The translations under genes and the position numbers were made by a program. A stretch of 64,000 nt of DNA from Adiantum capillus-veneris. Taxonomy: Eukaryota; Streptophyta; Polypodiopsida; Polypodiales; Pteridaceae. Shown one piece after another: positions 1-9,707 of the stretch. Under the pieces are notes generated by a model that did no database searches, was not told the origin of the DNA, and saw only the letters and a list, made by a program, of their open reading frames with translations. Location: positions 109,626,549 to 109,690,548 of the forward strand of contig CM043953.1 in assembly GCA_014529385.2 (NCBI GenBank). The letters are read 5' to 3'. Positions within the stretch are counted from its first letter, which is position 1. Every line of letters starts with the position of its first letter.

Positions 1-544
1 GCACCACAAAAGGATGGCGAATCCGCACACCCTTCATACATACACAAGCTCACTCCAAACACAAGACTAGGTGGCGATTCCGCACACCTCACATGGGCAA
101 AACATTGCAAGAAAACATACTCACAAAACCTCAAGCTTTATTTAGAGAATAAGTCAATGAAATGGGGAGCATATGGTAGGGGAATGAGAAGGGAGAGCGT
201 GGTAGAGCACATGGAGGATAGGTGGGAGTTGTTGGCGAAGACTCGCACGAGGGTTATGGCCATCATCCTTCATTTAGTTTCCCTTCATCTTCCATAGCCC
301 AACGGTGTAGAGGTCATGCTCAAGACGAGCATGGTGATTGCGGTGATGGTGATGGTGTGGGTGTGTGTGTGTGCACTAGGCACACACAGTGTATAGTGTA
401 CTCTTTGGTGATGGTGTGTGTCCTTAGTGCGATGGTGACCCCTCTTTATATAGGGGAGGAGGGGGGAGAAATTCTAGAATTTAGAAATGAAGAAATCATT
501 ATCTACATAGGCCATGTGACTTTGGGCCCCACTTGTCTGGCTCT
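1..544. other. non-coding sequence, no recognisable gene
   Basis: No supported gene. The start shows a short imperfect duplication around the phrase GGCGA-TCCGCACACC (about 15-40 and 70-90). The 117-codon open frame at 222-575 runs through GT-rich sequence (353-380), has no recognisable domain, and is probably chance. Confidence 0.5.
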
Positions 545-2270
545 GTGTATATGTGCCAGAACAGAAGTCTCATGAGAGAGAGACTAAGAGAGAGAGGTGG
601 GTTGATGGAAAAAAGTGAGAGGTGACATGGAGAATAAAGTAATTACAAGAGGGGAGAGAGGGGAGTGTGTTTAGAGGTGAATCTGTGTGCAGATGTGTGT
701 GAACACAAGAAAAATCAGGTAACCACCGGGTGGGGATGGGTCTGTGGGCACCTTTTTCAGTGAAACTGAGTGTGTGTGAGTGTGGGGGAGGTTATTTAGC
801 TACAAGACAAGAGACATTGCGCCCTTTAGAGAGAGAGGGGGGTATTTGGGTCATGGGATATGATAGGAGAGAGAAAGAGGGGGTGGGGTATACTATTTTG
901 GAAGATAGGGTAAGTTGCATGTGAGTTAGGGTGCATTATTGGTGAGTTATAATGCATTATTGGTGAGAGGTGGGGTAGCTTGAGGGGAGAGATAAAGGAG
1001 AAAGGACAAGGGGAGAAGAGAGGGGGTTGACCTTTTGAGTGGAGGAGAGGAAAAGGGACACCCGGCGGGGCAACAGTGAAGAAAAAGGAGGCAAGGTGGG
1101 GATGGGCTACCCCGCAGGCATGAGGTGGCCTATTTTACCTTTCTTATATATTTACATAATCATACTTTATTTTTTTCTTACTTTTTCCAATGCCTTTTAT
1201 CACTTCCTCCATAAGAGGGGGTTTTCATGGGGTGGGGACGAGAGAAGAGGGGTATGGGAGCTTGGCTTATGAAAAGCCCCCATCATTAGCCCTCCCCTTT
1301 TGGCTAGAGGCAAGGTGGGGATGGGCTACCCCGCAGGCATGAGGTGGCCTATTTTACCTTTCTTATATATTTACATAATCATACTTTATTTTTTTCTTAC
1401 TTTTTCCAATGCCTTTTATCACTTCCTCCATAAGAGGGGGTTTTCATGGGGTGGGGACGAGAGAAGAGGGGTATGGGAGCTTGGCTTATGAAAAGCCCCC
1501 ATCATTAGCCCTCCCCTTTTGGCTGTGTGTATATGTGCCAGAACAGCAGTCTCATGAGAGAGAGACTAAGAGAGAGAGGTGGGTTGATGAAAAAAAGTGA
1601 GAGGTGACATGGAGAATAAAGTAATTAATTACAAGAGGGGAGAGAGGGGAGTGTGTTTAGAGGTGAATCTGTGTGTAGATGTGTGTGAACACAAGAAAAA
1701 GCAGGTAACCACCGGGTGGGGATGGGTCTGTGGGCACCTTTTTCAGTGAAACTGAGTGTGTGTGAGTGTGGGGGAGGTTATTTAGCTACAAGACAAGAGA
1801 CATGGCGCCCTTTAGAGAGAGAGGGGGGTATTTGGGTCATGGGATATGATAGGAGAGAGAAAGAGGGGGTGGGGTATACTATTTTGGAAGATAGGGTAAG
1901 TTGCATGTGAGTTAGGGTGCATTATTGGTGAGTTATAATGCATTATTGGTGAGAGGTGGGGTAGCTTGAGGGGAGAGAGAAAGGAGAAAGGACAAGGGGA
2001 AGAGAGAGGGGGTTGACCTTTTGAGTGGAGGAGAGGAAAAGGGACACCCGGCGGGGCAACAGTGAAGAAAAAGGAGGCAAGGTGGGGATGGGCTACCCCG
2101 CAGGCATGAGGTGGCCTATTTTACCTTTCTTATATATTTACATAATCATACTTTATTTTTTCTTACTTTTTCCAATGCCTTTTATCACTTCCTCCATAAG
2201 AGGGGGTTTTCATGGGGTGGGGACGAGAGAAGAGGGGTATGGGAGCTTGGCTTGTGAAAAGCCCCCATCA
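545..2270. repeat. amplified direct-repeat block (0.75-kb unit plus 219-bp subunit)
   Basis: Positions 545-1308 recur almost unchanged at 1527-2270 (offset 982, becoming 986 after a 4-bp insertion). Between them, 1309-1526 is an extra tandem copy of the last 219 bp of the unit (1090-1308), so that subunit is present three times. The small open frames here (730-924 and 1716-1910, 1039-1272 and 2025-2282) repeat with the block and show no known domain. The second copy stops at GCCCCCATCA, two bases before the ATG of the next gene, so the block probably replaced or truncated the upstream part of that gene. Confidence 0.85.
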
Positions 2271-2272
2271 GC

Positions 2273-2948
2273 ATGTTGGTGAAAGTGCCTCTACCAACCG
2301 ATTGGAACACTGTGGACTGGCCAGTTCCTGAGGAAACAATGGTGGAGGCAATGCGAAGTAAGCTCTACAACGATATACAGAGGTCTCTACGTAGCTCTAT
2401 TCCCACCAAACTTGTTAGAATTGCACACTTTTGTCCTGCTTCACTCTTCATAGAGTTGTTTCATAGCTACAACATCCGTGTTACGAAAACTATGTTCATG
2501 TGCAAGTCATTTCAGCAGTCATCCTGTGACAAACTTCTTGACAAAGGATGGTATGTAAAGGAAGAGATTGTCTTACGGTGCGAGGTCGTGCTTGATACTC
2601 TAGTTGTCAAGTACATGATTGTAAGCCAATCACTGTTACTCTCGTTTTGGTATATGCGATCACAAATGCTCAATGGTAAGTACATTCCACCAGGCTTCTG
2701 CAGGTTTGGAAGATAATCCTGCTGTGGATGTGGAAGTGATTGATAAAGAGCATGGCCTACTGTTGGTGGTTACAATAAGGGATCTATGCAGTCTTCAGCA
2801 GCTGCGGCATGACATAATTGAAGAGTCAATGGATAGGGACCTATCAGATTTTTCCTTTTTCCTAGCTGGCCGTAAGGTGATGAGGCGAAGGGAAAAAGAT
2901 ATTTTGTGCAAAGATTTGGATGGTCGGGTTGAAGTAGTGTCAATGTAA
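2273..2948 (+). CDS. two-exon gene of unknown function, possible ubiquitin-like C-terminal fold
   Basis: Exon 1 runs 2273-2620 and exon 2 runs 2694-2948. The 73-nt intron starts GTAAGC, ends CACCAG and is phase 0, giving about 200 residues with no internal stop. I do not recognise the family. The C-terminal half (from about residue 120) has an alternating strand-helix-strand look (GLLLVVTIRDL, then LQQLRHDII, then FSFFLAGRKV, then GRVEVVS) that could fit a beta-grasp, ubiquitin-like fold; that is inference only, and there is no terminal Gly-Gly. It converges tail to tail with the H3/Ulp1 gene, separated by a (CT)n tract. The ATG lies two bases after the direct-repeat block, so upstream exons may be missing and the real start is uncertain. 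Confidence 0.5.
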
Positions 2949-3070
2949 CAGATATTCTTGTGAACCCAAGTGTATACAAATGACTTTCAATACATGAAGT
3001 TTTTTGAGCTCATATGTCAATTGTGCCTTGTGAATAAGTGTGCTTGAAATACATTTCTTTACCATGTCAA

Positions 3071-3071
3071 A

Positions 3072-3147
<76 letters not shown>
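3071..3147. repeat. (CT)n microsatellite
   Basis: Almost pure CT dinucleotide tract between the two convergent genes. Confidence 0.95.
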
Positions 3148-3150
<3 letters not shown>

Positions 3151-3180
3151 GTTAGACAAGACAAAGACATGATAGAAGAG

Positions 3181-3744
3181 TCATCTTAATTCATTAGAAA
3201 GTACAAACTCGTCCGTGAACAATGGACTGAGATACAATTTCTGTAAGTATGGAATCAGAATGTCTTCAAGGTAAAAATCGAAGGAATGCCCCTCGAAAGA
3301 AGGTGGTGAGATAGTTGTTCCCGACAGATTTAGTTCTCCCTTTTCAGGAGTATCATCAATCAGTAGTGTATTAGTTGCATCAAAGGGTACACCGATTTGG
3401 CTAAACGGTTTGTACAAAAGAGGTAAGTGTGGTTTTTTAGGGTGGTAGTGGCCCTCGACGGTAACGCATTTTCTTTGATCATACAAAAAGGAAAAATCTG
3501 ACGTGTGAGCGTCGCATACACTGCAAACTATTGTAACTAGTGGCGACAAGTTTTTCCTTTGCATTGAAGACCATATGGCAACTCTGAAGCGCGGAAGAAG
3601 AAACTGAATAAATTCCTTGGTTCCTGGACGAACCACGACTCGGCAAGTTCCCATCCGAAACGTTTGCAAATCCTCAAAGGGTTCTGTGTCACCGAGAGGC
3701 ACGCGCATCAGCAGCAATCCATTGAGGTCCAAGATAATCAACCT
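3181..3744 (-). CDS. exon 5: FCP1/NIF-like HAD phosphatase domain
   Basis: 187 residues with the HAD motifs in order. Motif I is ILDLNGLLLM near the start: the nucleophile Asp is kept, but the second Asp of DxD is Asn, as in a plant FCP1-like branch that reads DVNGLL. Motif II is VAIWSS. The acidic motif is LLIDDTPEKGELN. The surrounding pattern (VRPGTKEFIQFLLPRF; HTSDFSFLYDQ; KPHLPLLYKPF) fits the FCP1 homology region of CTD-type phosphatases. The domain has no stop of its own. The entry into this exon (acceptor before AGGTTGATT, phase 0) has no visible ATG, which supports its being the C-terminal part of the longer gene rather than a free-standing one. Activity is uncertain because of the Asn in motif I. 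Confidence 0.75.
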   Translation of the reverse strand, partial: RLIILDLNGLLLMRVPLGDTEPFEDLQTFRMGTCRVVVRPGTKEFIQFLLPRFRVAIWSSMQRKNLSPLVTIVCSVCDAHTSDFSFLYDQRKCVTVEGHYHPKKPHLPLLYKPFSQIGVPFDATNTLLIDDTPEKGELNLSGTTISPPSFEGHSFDFYLEDILIPYLQKLYLSPLFTDEFVLSNELR

Positions 3745-3816
3745 CTGTAAAAGTTGACAAGTACATATAAGTAGTTATAAGCTGAACATATTTTGCCATA
3801 CTTGAATAGACATTAC

Positions 3817-4473
3817 CGGAACAACCGTATCTACAGGTAGCAAGGCTCCATACTGGGTCTCTGTAGTGTTGATGTCGTTTTTGCTCTCCTCTGCTTTAGC
3901 TTCATCATTCACATCTTATTAGTCATCATTCACATCTTCATCAGGGGTCTCCCCCATGGCTCTTTCTGCATCATTCAAGGTTTCCTCCAAGGTCTTTTCC
4001 TCTTCCTCGATTGATCGGCTTGCCTCATACATCCTTGCTTCATCCATCCTTGCCTGATCCATATCAGTTTGCTCATCCCTAGGCCTACTTTCCTCATCCT
4101 TTTGCTCATCTATAGGCCTGCTTTCCTCATCTTGGGTTTCATCTATAGGCTCTTTTGGCTCCTCCACTGGCTGACTTGGCTCTTTCATTGTCTCCTCTGG
4201 TTGTACACTAGCACCTTCCATATGCTCATTTGACCTTTCCTCATCCTCGTCTCTTTCATCTTCTGCTGATATGACCCCCTCAGCCCGTTGTGATTCCATT
4301 GTATCAGATATAGGGGTTTGTCGTGGTGGCACGTCATGTATTGTCATATCAATAGTGCGGTCATCCAAGCCGCTATCTTCAGGCTCTCTGGGGCTAGACA
4401 TAGTAAGTAGGTGTTGTATTAAACTTACCCGGTATCTTTGCAAATAATCATATGTGTAGTTTTTTAAAGCACT
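3817..4473 (-). CDS. exon 4: acidic disordered linker
   Basis: A Glu/Asp/Arg/Pro-rich low-complexity stretch with short internal repeats of the type PIDEQKDEESRP. It continues in frame from the Ulp1 exon and into the phosphatase exon. It is broken by adjacent TAA TAA codons at 3916-3921. These lie in a 14-nt duplication (GATGTGAATGATGA on both sides), so a slippage event may have created the stops. No catalytic motif is seen; a flexible spacer is the likely role. Confidence 0.55.
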
Positions 4474-4554
4474 CTACAAAATTTAAAGACCACATGGTGA
4501 GAATTCTTCTATAAACTAAACCAAAACTGACTGAATGGATTGCCAAATGGTTAC

Positions 4555-5087
4555 CTTAGTCATGAAAGGTTTTAATGCAAAGTAGCTTTGCAGGACATAT
4601 TCTGCATGGAGAAGACATCTCTAGCCGCAAGAATTTCCATCGGTTTGATTTGGGACACGTACATCTTTGATTGGGGCCTTGTATAGTTCATACCTTCCAC
4701 ATAGCTTGCCATAGGCAAGCAACAACCTCTTTATACAACTGCACAAAGCAGTATCAAGATGTTAGCTTGAGGCTTCAAATTTACATGGATATCTATAAGA
4801 AACACTTTCTGATACATAACACTTACAGCCTAATGTCAGGGTGGGTTCCTTTTATTGAATTGAACACCCACACTGCTGGTTGGTCAACATCCAGGCATAT
4901 GAGACTCCAGTGATGGTTGCTCTCATATGGAAAGATGATGACAGTAACTTCCAGCATAGCACAGTAGAGAAACCAACTCTCAAAGGTCCCAGATGGACTG
5001 TTCTTCTGTCTAATAATCACTGACATTTGTGGATCAAGAAGAAACACCTCTGTGTGGGTGTGCAGTGGGAGTTGAGTTTTGATCAAG
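4555..5087 (-). CDS. exons 2-3: Ulp1-type (C48) cysteine protease core
   Basis: Exon 2 (5087-4827) carries the catalytic histidine in NHHWSLICLDV and, 13 residues after that segment begins to fold back, VWVFNS, where the usual acidic triad residue is Asn. Exon 3 (4738-4555) carries the oxyanion glutamine and catalytic cysteine in VPNQTDGNSCG. Spacing and order follow the Ulp1/SENP pattern of His, Asp/Asn, Gln, Cys-Gly. A TAG at 4621-4623 interrupts the frame right after Cys-Gly; the frame then continues with a typical hydrophobic helix (LLHAEYVLQSYFAL). Apart from this nonsense codon and the Asp-to-Asn change the domain looks complete. Confidence 0.75.
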
Positions 5088-5155
5088 CTGCAGAGAGTAT
5101 ACCTGAGTTAGCAAACCTATTATCTGAGTTTTCAAATCTAGCAAGATAGTAACAC

Positions 5156-5986
5156 TTACTTAAGACAAGCATAGATAATTGTGTCTGAAATCTGAGCATC
5201 TGGATTCTGCAATAAATTAATGTCCACTTTTTCCAGAGCTAGCTTTCTGGATCCATCTACAAATGGTATCTCTGCAAGCAAACCATCCTTCATTGAAAGT
5301 AGAGTTTCTTGATTGCTTGCCTCTATGGACAGGGTCACATTGCATTCTGTTTGCCTCTGGGACTCCACTGCTACTTTTGCTTTCTCCTTAAGCTCTGCTT
5401 CCCTCATGTCCTCTGTTTGGTGAGCAATAGTCTCTGCCCTTGCCCTTGTATTCACATCATGTGTGAAATCTACAACTGTGAGTTGTGGCACTAGCTCAGG
5501 GGGGTATAACAAAATTTCCCTCATTTTCTTATCCCTGCAGACATTGGGGACCAGTAGTTTGTCATACCTCCACCTTATTCTTTTCAGTGTCTCACTATCT
5601 TTGTCCATTATAGTAACCCTGTGGGCATGGGCTGCAACAATGGTGATGTCACTGAAGTACTCCAGTAGGAAGTCCTCTGCTGCTTCTTGTAGAGCCATCA
5701 ATGCCACCACCTTCCACCTTTTGGTGCCCCAGGTAGCTTCTTCACATATGGACCTCACCATCCTCTGAAAGGGCAGCTTTGGTATGCATAAATCTACACA
5801 TTTCTGTGCCTTTCTGATTTCTCTAAAAAGTCCCATGGAGGTTTGTAACTTCTTCACCCTTACCCCTTTCAGAATTTTATTGGGTTTTCTAGGTTTCTTC
5901 TTTGGGGTTGCAGATCTGCTACTTGCCTTAGCTGCTAATCCTGGTCCCTTGCCTGCCTGCCTTGCAGTGGCTTTTGTTCTAGCCAT
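5156..5986 (-). CDS. exon 1: histone H3-like domain running into the Ulp1 N-terminus
   Basis: A 276-codon open frame with an ATG start at 5986. The tail begins MARTKATARQ, close to the invariant H3 ARTKQTAR, so the Lys4 context is kept. It is followed by a Lys/Pro-rich linker and an H3 core in the right order: REIRKAQK (55-62, alpha-N), LPFQRMVR (71-78, alpha-1), ALMALQEAAEDFLLEYF (95-111, alpha-2) and AHRVTIMDKD (121-130, loop 2 and alpha-3). The loop between alpha-1 and alpha-2 is rewritten (TWGTKRWKVV). Residues 141-260 are a charged extension. The end (about 262-276, QISDTIIYACL) matches the start of Ulp1 catalytic domains. The apparent stop at 5156 lies in the intron; the donor is at 5159. 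Canonical H3 is 136 residues, so this is a domain inside a longer protein rather than a nucleosomal H3 gene. Confidence 0.85.
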   Translation of the reverse strand: MARTKATARQAGKGPGLAAKASSRSATPKKKPRKPNKILKGVRVKKLQTSMGLFREIRKAQKCVDLCIPKLPFQRMVRSICEEATWGTKRWKVVALMALQEAAEDFLLEYFSDITIVAAHAHRVTIMDKDSETLKRIRWRYDKLLVPNVCRDKKMREILLYPPELVPQLTVVDFTHDVNTRARAETIAHQTEDMREAELKEKAKVAVESQRQTECNVTLSIEASNQETLLSMKDGLLAEIPFVDGSRKLALEKVDINLLQNPDAQISDTIIYACLK

Positions 5987-6006
5987 TTCACTGTATACAA
6001 ATAGAG

Positions 6007-6071
<65 letters not shown>

Positions 6072-6115
6072 TTCTATAGCTTAGCATATTTAAAGAGAGA
6101 GTGAGAGACTCCCAT

Positions 6116-6176
6116 TACTAACGGCGCGCGTGGAGCATGTTTTGACCTCAAAAAACAGCTCCGCGCGCCGTTAGTA
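6116..6176. repeat. 61-nt hairpin H1 (TACTAA/GGCGCGC family)
   Basis: Perfect 15-bp outer stem TACTAACGGCGCGCG at 6116-6130 pairs with 6162-6176. The interior also folds (GAGC with GCTC, TGTTTT with AAAACA) around a short loop. It is flanked by (CT)n tracts. Its interior matches hairpin H7 in reverse orientation. Confidence 0.9.
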
Positions 6177-6190
6177 TAAGGTAATAGAAA

Positions 6191-6257
<67 letters not shown>

Positions 6258-6327
6258 CCCGCCTTACATCCTCTCTCTATAACACTCACACATACACACA
6301 TAAACACATACACTGGTGGATGCACAG

Positions 6328-6388
6328 TACTAAAGGCGCGCATAGAGACATGCACACCGGTTGTGCCTCTCTACGCGCGCCTTTAGTA
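6328..6388. repeat. 61-nt hairpin H2
   Basis: Perfect 14-bp outer stem TACTAAAGGCGCGC (6328-6341) pairs with 6375-6388. The inner arms (TAGAGA with TCTCTA, TGCACA with TGTGC) close on CCGG. The interior matches H6 in reverse orientation. Confidence 0.9.
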
Positions 6389-6422
6389 TAGAGAGAGACA
6401 GAGAGAGAGAGAGAGAGAGGGG

Positions 6423-6636
6423 GGCTCTGTGTGTGTGTGTCTGTATGTGTGTGTGTGTGTGTCTGTGTGTTTGTGAGTGTGTGTGTCTGTGTGTGTGTGT
6501 GTATGTTATATTTGTGTCTCTGTGTGTGTGTGTGTCTGTATGTGTGTATGTGTTTGTGTGTTTGTGAGTGTGTGTGTCTGTCTGTGTGTGTGTATGTTAT
6601 ATTTGTGTCTCTGTGTGTTTGTGTGTATGTTATATT

Positions 6637-6700
<64 letters not shown>

Positions 6701-6847
6701 TTGTATTTGTGTGTCTGTGTTTGTGAGTGTGTGTGTCTCTGTGTGTGTCTGTCTATGTGTGTGTATGTTATATTTGTGTCTCTGTGTGTTTGTGTGTATG
6801 TTATATTTGTCTGTTTCTGTGTGTGTGTATGTTATATTTGTGTGTCT

Positions 6848-6879
<32 letters not shown>

Positions 6880-6920
6880 CTGTGTGTGTGTTGTGTTTGT
6901 GAGTGTATGTGTGTGTTGTT
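6423..6920. repeat. (TG)n compound microsatellite
   Basis: TG dinucleotide tract interrupted by a recurring TATGTTATATTTGT unit. The long Cys/Val-rich open frames here come from the repeat and are not genes. Confidence 0.9.
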
Positions 6921-7316
6921 TGTTAAGACAGAGCTAGATATGCAATATACTCTGACAGAAACAGAGAGAGAGATAGAGGCAAAGGCAGAGGGAAATTTCA
7001 GAAGCAGAGGAAGAGAGAGAGAGAGGGCCAAACCTTCTAAGGACGCAGACCTTCGTTATGTCGAAGATGGGTCGGCTTGCTGTCGGAGACGCAGACGACG
7101 GCTCTTTCTCTCTCTCTCTTTCACTCACTCTCTTTCACGAGGTGTGGTTTTTCTCTCTCATGACCTCTATATATGACGTACAAAAGTATACGGTCTCAAT
7201 AATGACCGCACGTGCGACAACATGCAATTATATTCTATTTTATAGTAACACGTGGGGCACCGCTATGTGTATCCGTTATAAGTGTGATTTTGAGAGAGAG
7301 AAAGAGAGAGAACCAT

Positions 7317-7386
<70 letters not shown>

Positions 7387-7647
7387 TGAGAGAGCGAGAG
7401 AGTGAGCCTCATTACTGCCAGAGAGTGATAGAGAGAGAGAGAGATAACCACAGAAAGAGAGAGACAGATTGAGAGAGAGATAGAGAGAGGGACTCCTTAC
7501 TGTCAGAGAGAGAGAGGGAGAGAGACAGAGTGAGTTTGACAGACAAAAAGCAATGGAGGAGACACCTCCCTTGGAGTTTCTGCAAACCCCACCAACAAAA
7601 GGTGATCTCTCACTCTTTCTCTCTGTATTTCCAACAGTTGGTAGCAA

Positions 7648-7691
<44 letters not shown>

Positions 7692-7822
7692 CAAAGAAAA
7701 ACCCATACTGTTGTTCAACACACACACACACACACCTCAACACATACTTACATAGACAGACACACACACACCTCAACACATACTTACATAGACACACACA
7801 CACACACACACACAGACATACA

Positions 7823-7881
<59 letters not shown>

Positions 7882-7895
7882 CTCTCTGTCCCCGT

Positions 7896-7956
7896 TACTA
7901 ACGGCGCGCAGAGCCAACCAAACACTGGCTGCAGCTCTCTCCGTGCGCCTATAGTA
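7896..7956. repeat. 61-nt hairpin H3 (intronic)
   Basis: TACTAACGGCGCGCAGAG at the left pairs imperfectly with CTCTCTCCGTGCGCC and ends ATAGTA. It lies in the predicted first intron of the plus gene between (CT)n tracts. The interior is not shared with the other copies. Confidence 0.75.
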
Positions 7957-7962
7957 TAGTTA

Positions 7963-8049
<87 letters not shown>

Positions 8050-8053
8050 ATTG

Positions 8054-8114
8054 TACTTAAGGCGCGCGTAGAGAGTTTCAAAAAGTATGTTTTCGTCCTT
8101 GCGCGCCTTTAGTA
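8054..8114. repeat. 61-nt hairpin H4 (intronic)
   Basis: TACTTAAGGCGCGCG at the left pairs with GCGCGCCTTTAGTA at the right with one bulge. It lies between (CT)n and (CA)n tracts in the predicted first intron of the plus gene. Confidence 0.75.
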
Positions 8115-8121
8115 CAAAGAG

Positions 8122-8186
<65 letters not shown>

Positions 8187-8212
8187 CTATGTGTGTTTTT
8201 TAATGTTCTTTG

Positions 8213-8300
<88 letters not shown>

Positions 8301-9649
8301 GTCATGTTTCCTGATGAATAGGATTAAGGTCCAATAGGCAGAAGAGGCTAAAACCAGACCCAGAGCTTGTGCCGGGATTTCAACCTTTGCAGGCTCAGTT
8401 GCTTAATGTTTCTGCCAAAAGAACTGTTGACTTTTGTCAAGACATATCTGAAGAAGAGTCAATTGGTGAAGATCAATCAGAGAGGTCACCAGGCCAAGAG
8501 GATCCCTCACCCTACAAGGGTCCCTCACCCTGTACAGTACTTGTCAAGAAAAATACAAGAAAGAGGAATATAGACTTCTCTGATGATGCAGATGTGCCAG
8601 AAAGCAGCCTCTGTGCAACTAAAGGTAAAGCCAAAGAGGATGTGTCTTCTCTGGAAGACCCAACTGCAACTGATGAGAGGCTGTTTGATTTTGCAGCATC
8701 TTGTGGTGCTGGGGACAAGTTTGATCTAGTTCATTCTATGTTTAACCCAAAGTTTGACATTGAAGACCTGTTAGCTCAGCACAGTGAATTCTTGCAGTCC
8801 TACAGAGATAAGTTTGAAGTGATGGTGCAGGTGGGGAGGGTTGTTCTGCCCACTATGACTCTTGTGCATTTAAATGACTGTGGTGGAAAGGGACAGGGAC
8901 TAAAGAAGTATAGGAAATTACCACCTTCTTGCCAACATTCAGCCTACCCTTTGCACCAAAAAGAATGCAAACTCATTCAGGAATCCTTTGGCTTTATGAT
9001 TTACCTGAACAGCCTATTTGGATTCGTCATGTAGAATCCTGATGAAGTGTTAGAGGAGCAGGATGCAGCACCAGATGAAGAATGCGAGGAGACAACTCAT
9101 ATAGAAGAAGTCGAGGAGGTTGAAGATACAGTCGACCTTGAGGTTGAGGCAATTGAAGTACAAAGAAGTAAGATGCTCTCTGTGAAAACCACAGAAATCA
9201 AACTTCCTTTGGATGTCAGTAACTTCACTGAGAAGCATGCTCAGATGATGCTGCCTATTGTGCCTGACTTCAGGATTGGACACAGGACCTATATCTTTTT
9301 ACATGATGTGCAAAGCATCTTTTATTTAAGGGAGGATTTCTCACTGGCTATGATTTCCAGAGTCCAAGAGGAGAGGAGTGGATTTGTTTCAGAGGATAGT
9401 AGTGATGATGAGGCAATGGAAACATCCAGCAATCCAATGGAATGCCTCCGAAGATTCTTTGAGAAAGCTGAAAAATACAAGGAGACACTACCTGATGAAG
9501 CCACCTTCCAAGCAATAAGACAAAGCCTAAGACCATCAACAAGTAACAAAGAAGTCGAGGATTGGTTTAACCATTCAGGTCAGGGGTCAACTACATCTGT
9601 AGACCTGTGGCAGGAAAACCTCTTTCTGCAGGATGAGAGCTTCATGGTA

Positions 9650-9707
<58 letters not shown>

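Larger units (their letters stand above)
3181..5986 (-). pseudogene. five-exon fusion: histone H3-like + Ulp1 protease + acidic linker + FCP1/NIF HAD phosphatase
   Basis: Exons by eye on the minus strand: 5986-5160, 5087-4827, 4738-4555, 4473-3817 and 3744-3181. Introns begin GTAAGT, GTAAGT, GTAACC and GTAATG and end CAG, CAG, TAG and CAG. Every junction keeps the reading frame, giving about 830 codons. Domains in order: H3-like tail and histone fold (residues 1-140), charged spacer, Ulp1/C48 cysteine protease (about 262-425), acidic Glu/Asp-rich linker (about 430-640), and FCP1/NIF-type HAD domain (the last 187 residues). Breaks: one TAG directly after the catalytic Cys-Gly of the protease (4621-4623) and a TAA TAA pair in the linker (3916-3921). 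The Ulp1 family cleaves SUMO-like modifiers and is often captured by plant transposons; H3 packages DNA; NIF-type HADs dephosphorylate proteins. I know of no protein joining all three. Alternatives are two adjacent genes or a mis-joined last exon, but the H3 and Ulp1 parts share exon 1. Confidence 0.7.
5987..7552. promoter_or_regulatory. divergent intergenic region with hairpins and microsatellites
   Basis: This 1.57-kb interval separates the starts of two divergent genes (ATG 5986 minus, ATG 7553 plus). It holds (CT)n at 6009-6070 and 6191-6254, two 61-nt hairpins (6116-6176 and 6328-6388), a 0.5-kb (TG)n-rich stretch with recurring TATGTTATATTTG (6423-6920), a small unique stretch (6930-7280) and (GA)n from 7320 to 7382. 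A TATA-like CTATATATG at about 7168 faces the plus gene. Bidirectional promoter function is inferred from position only. Confidence 0.45.

Noticed and set aside
222-575. 117-codon open frame
   Set aside because: GT-rich, no domain, lies next to repeated sequence; no support for a gene.
5156-5986. Ordinary nucleosomal histone H3 gene
   Set aside because: The frame extends far past the histone fold into a Ulp1 domain and the inner loop is diverged, so it is not a canonical H3.
3181-5986. Endogenous giant-virus segment (viral histone)
   Set aside because: Five exons with plant-like GT-AG introns, a plant-type FCP1-like domain and no viral hallmark gene nearby argue against it; not fully excluded without phylogeny.
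6361-6937. Long Cys/Val-rich open frames
   Set aside because: They are translations of a (TG)n microsatellite and have no composition or motif of a real protein.
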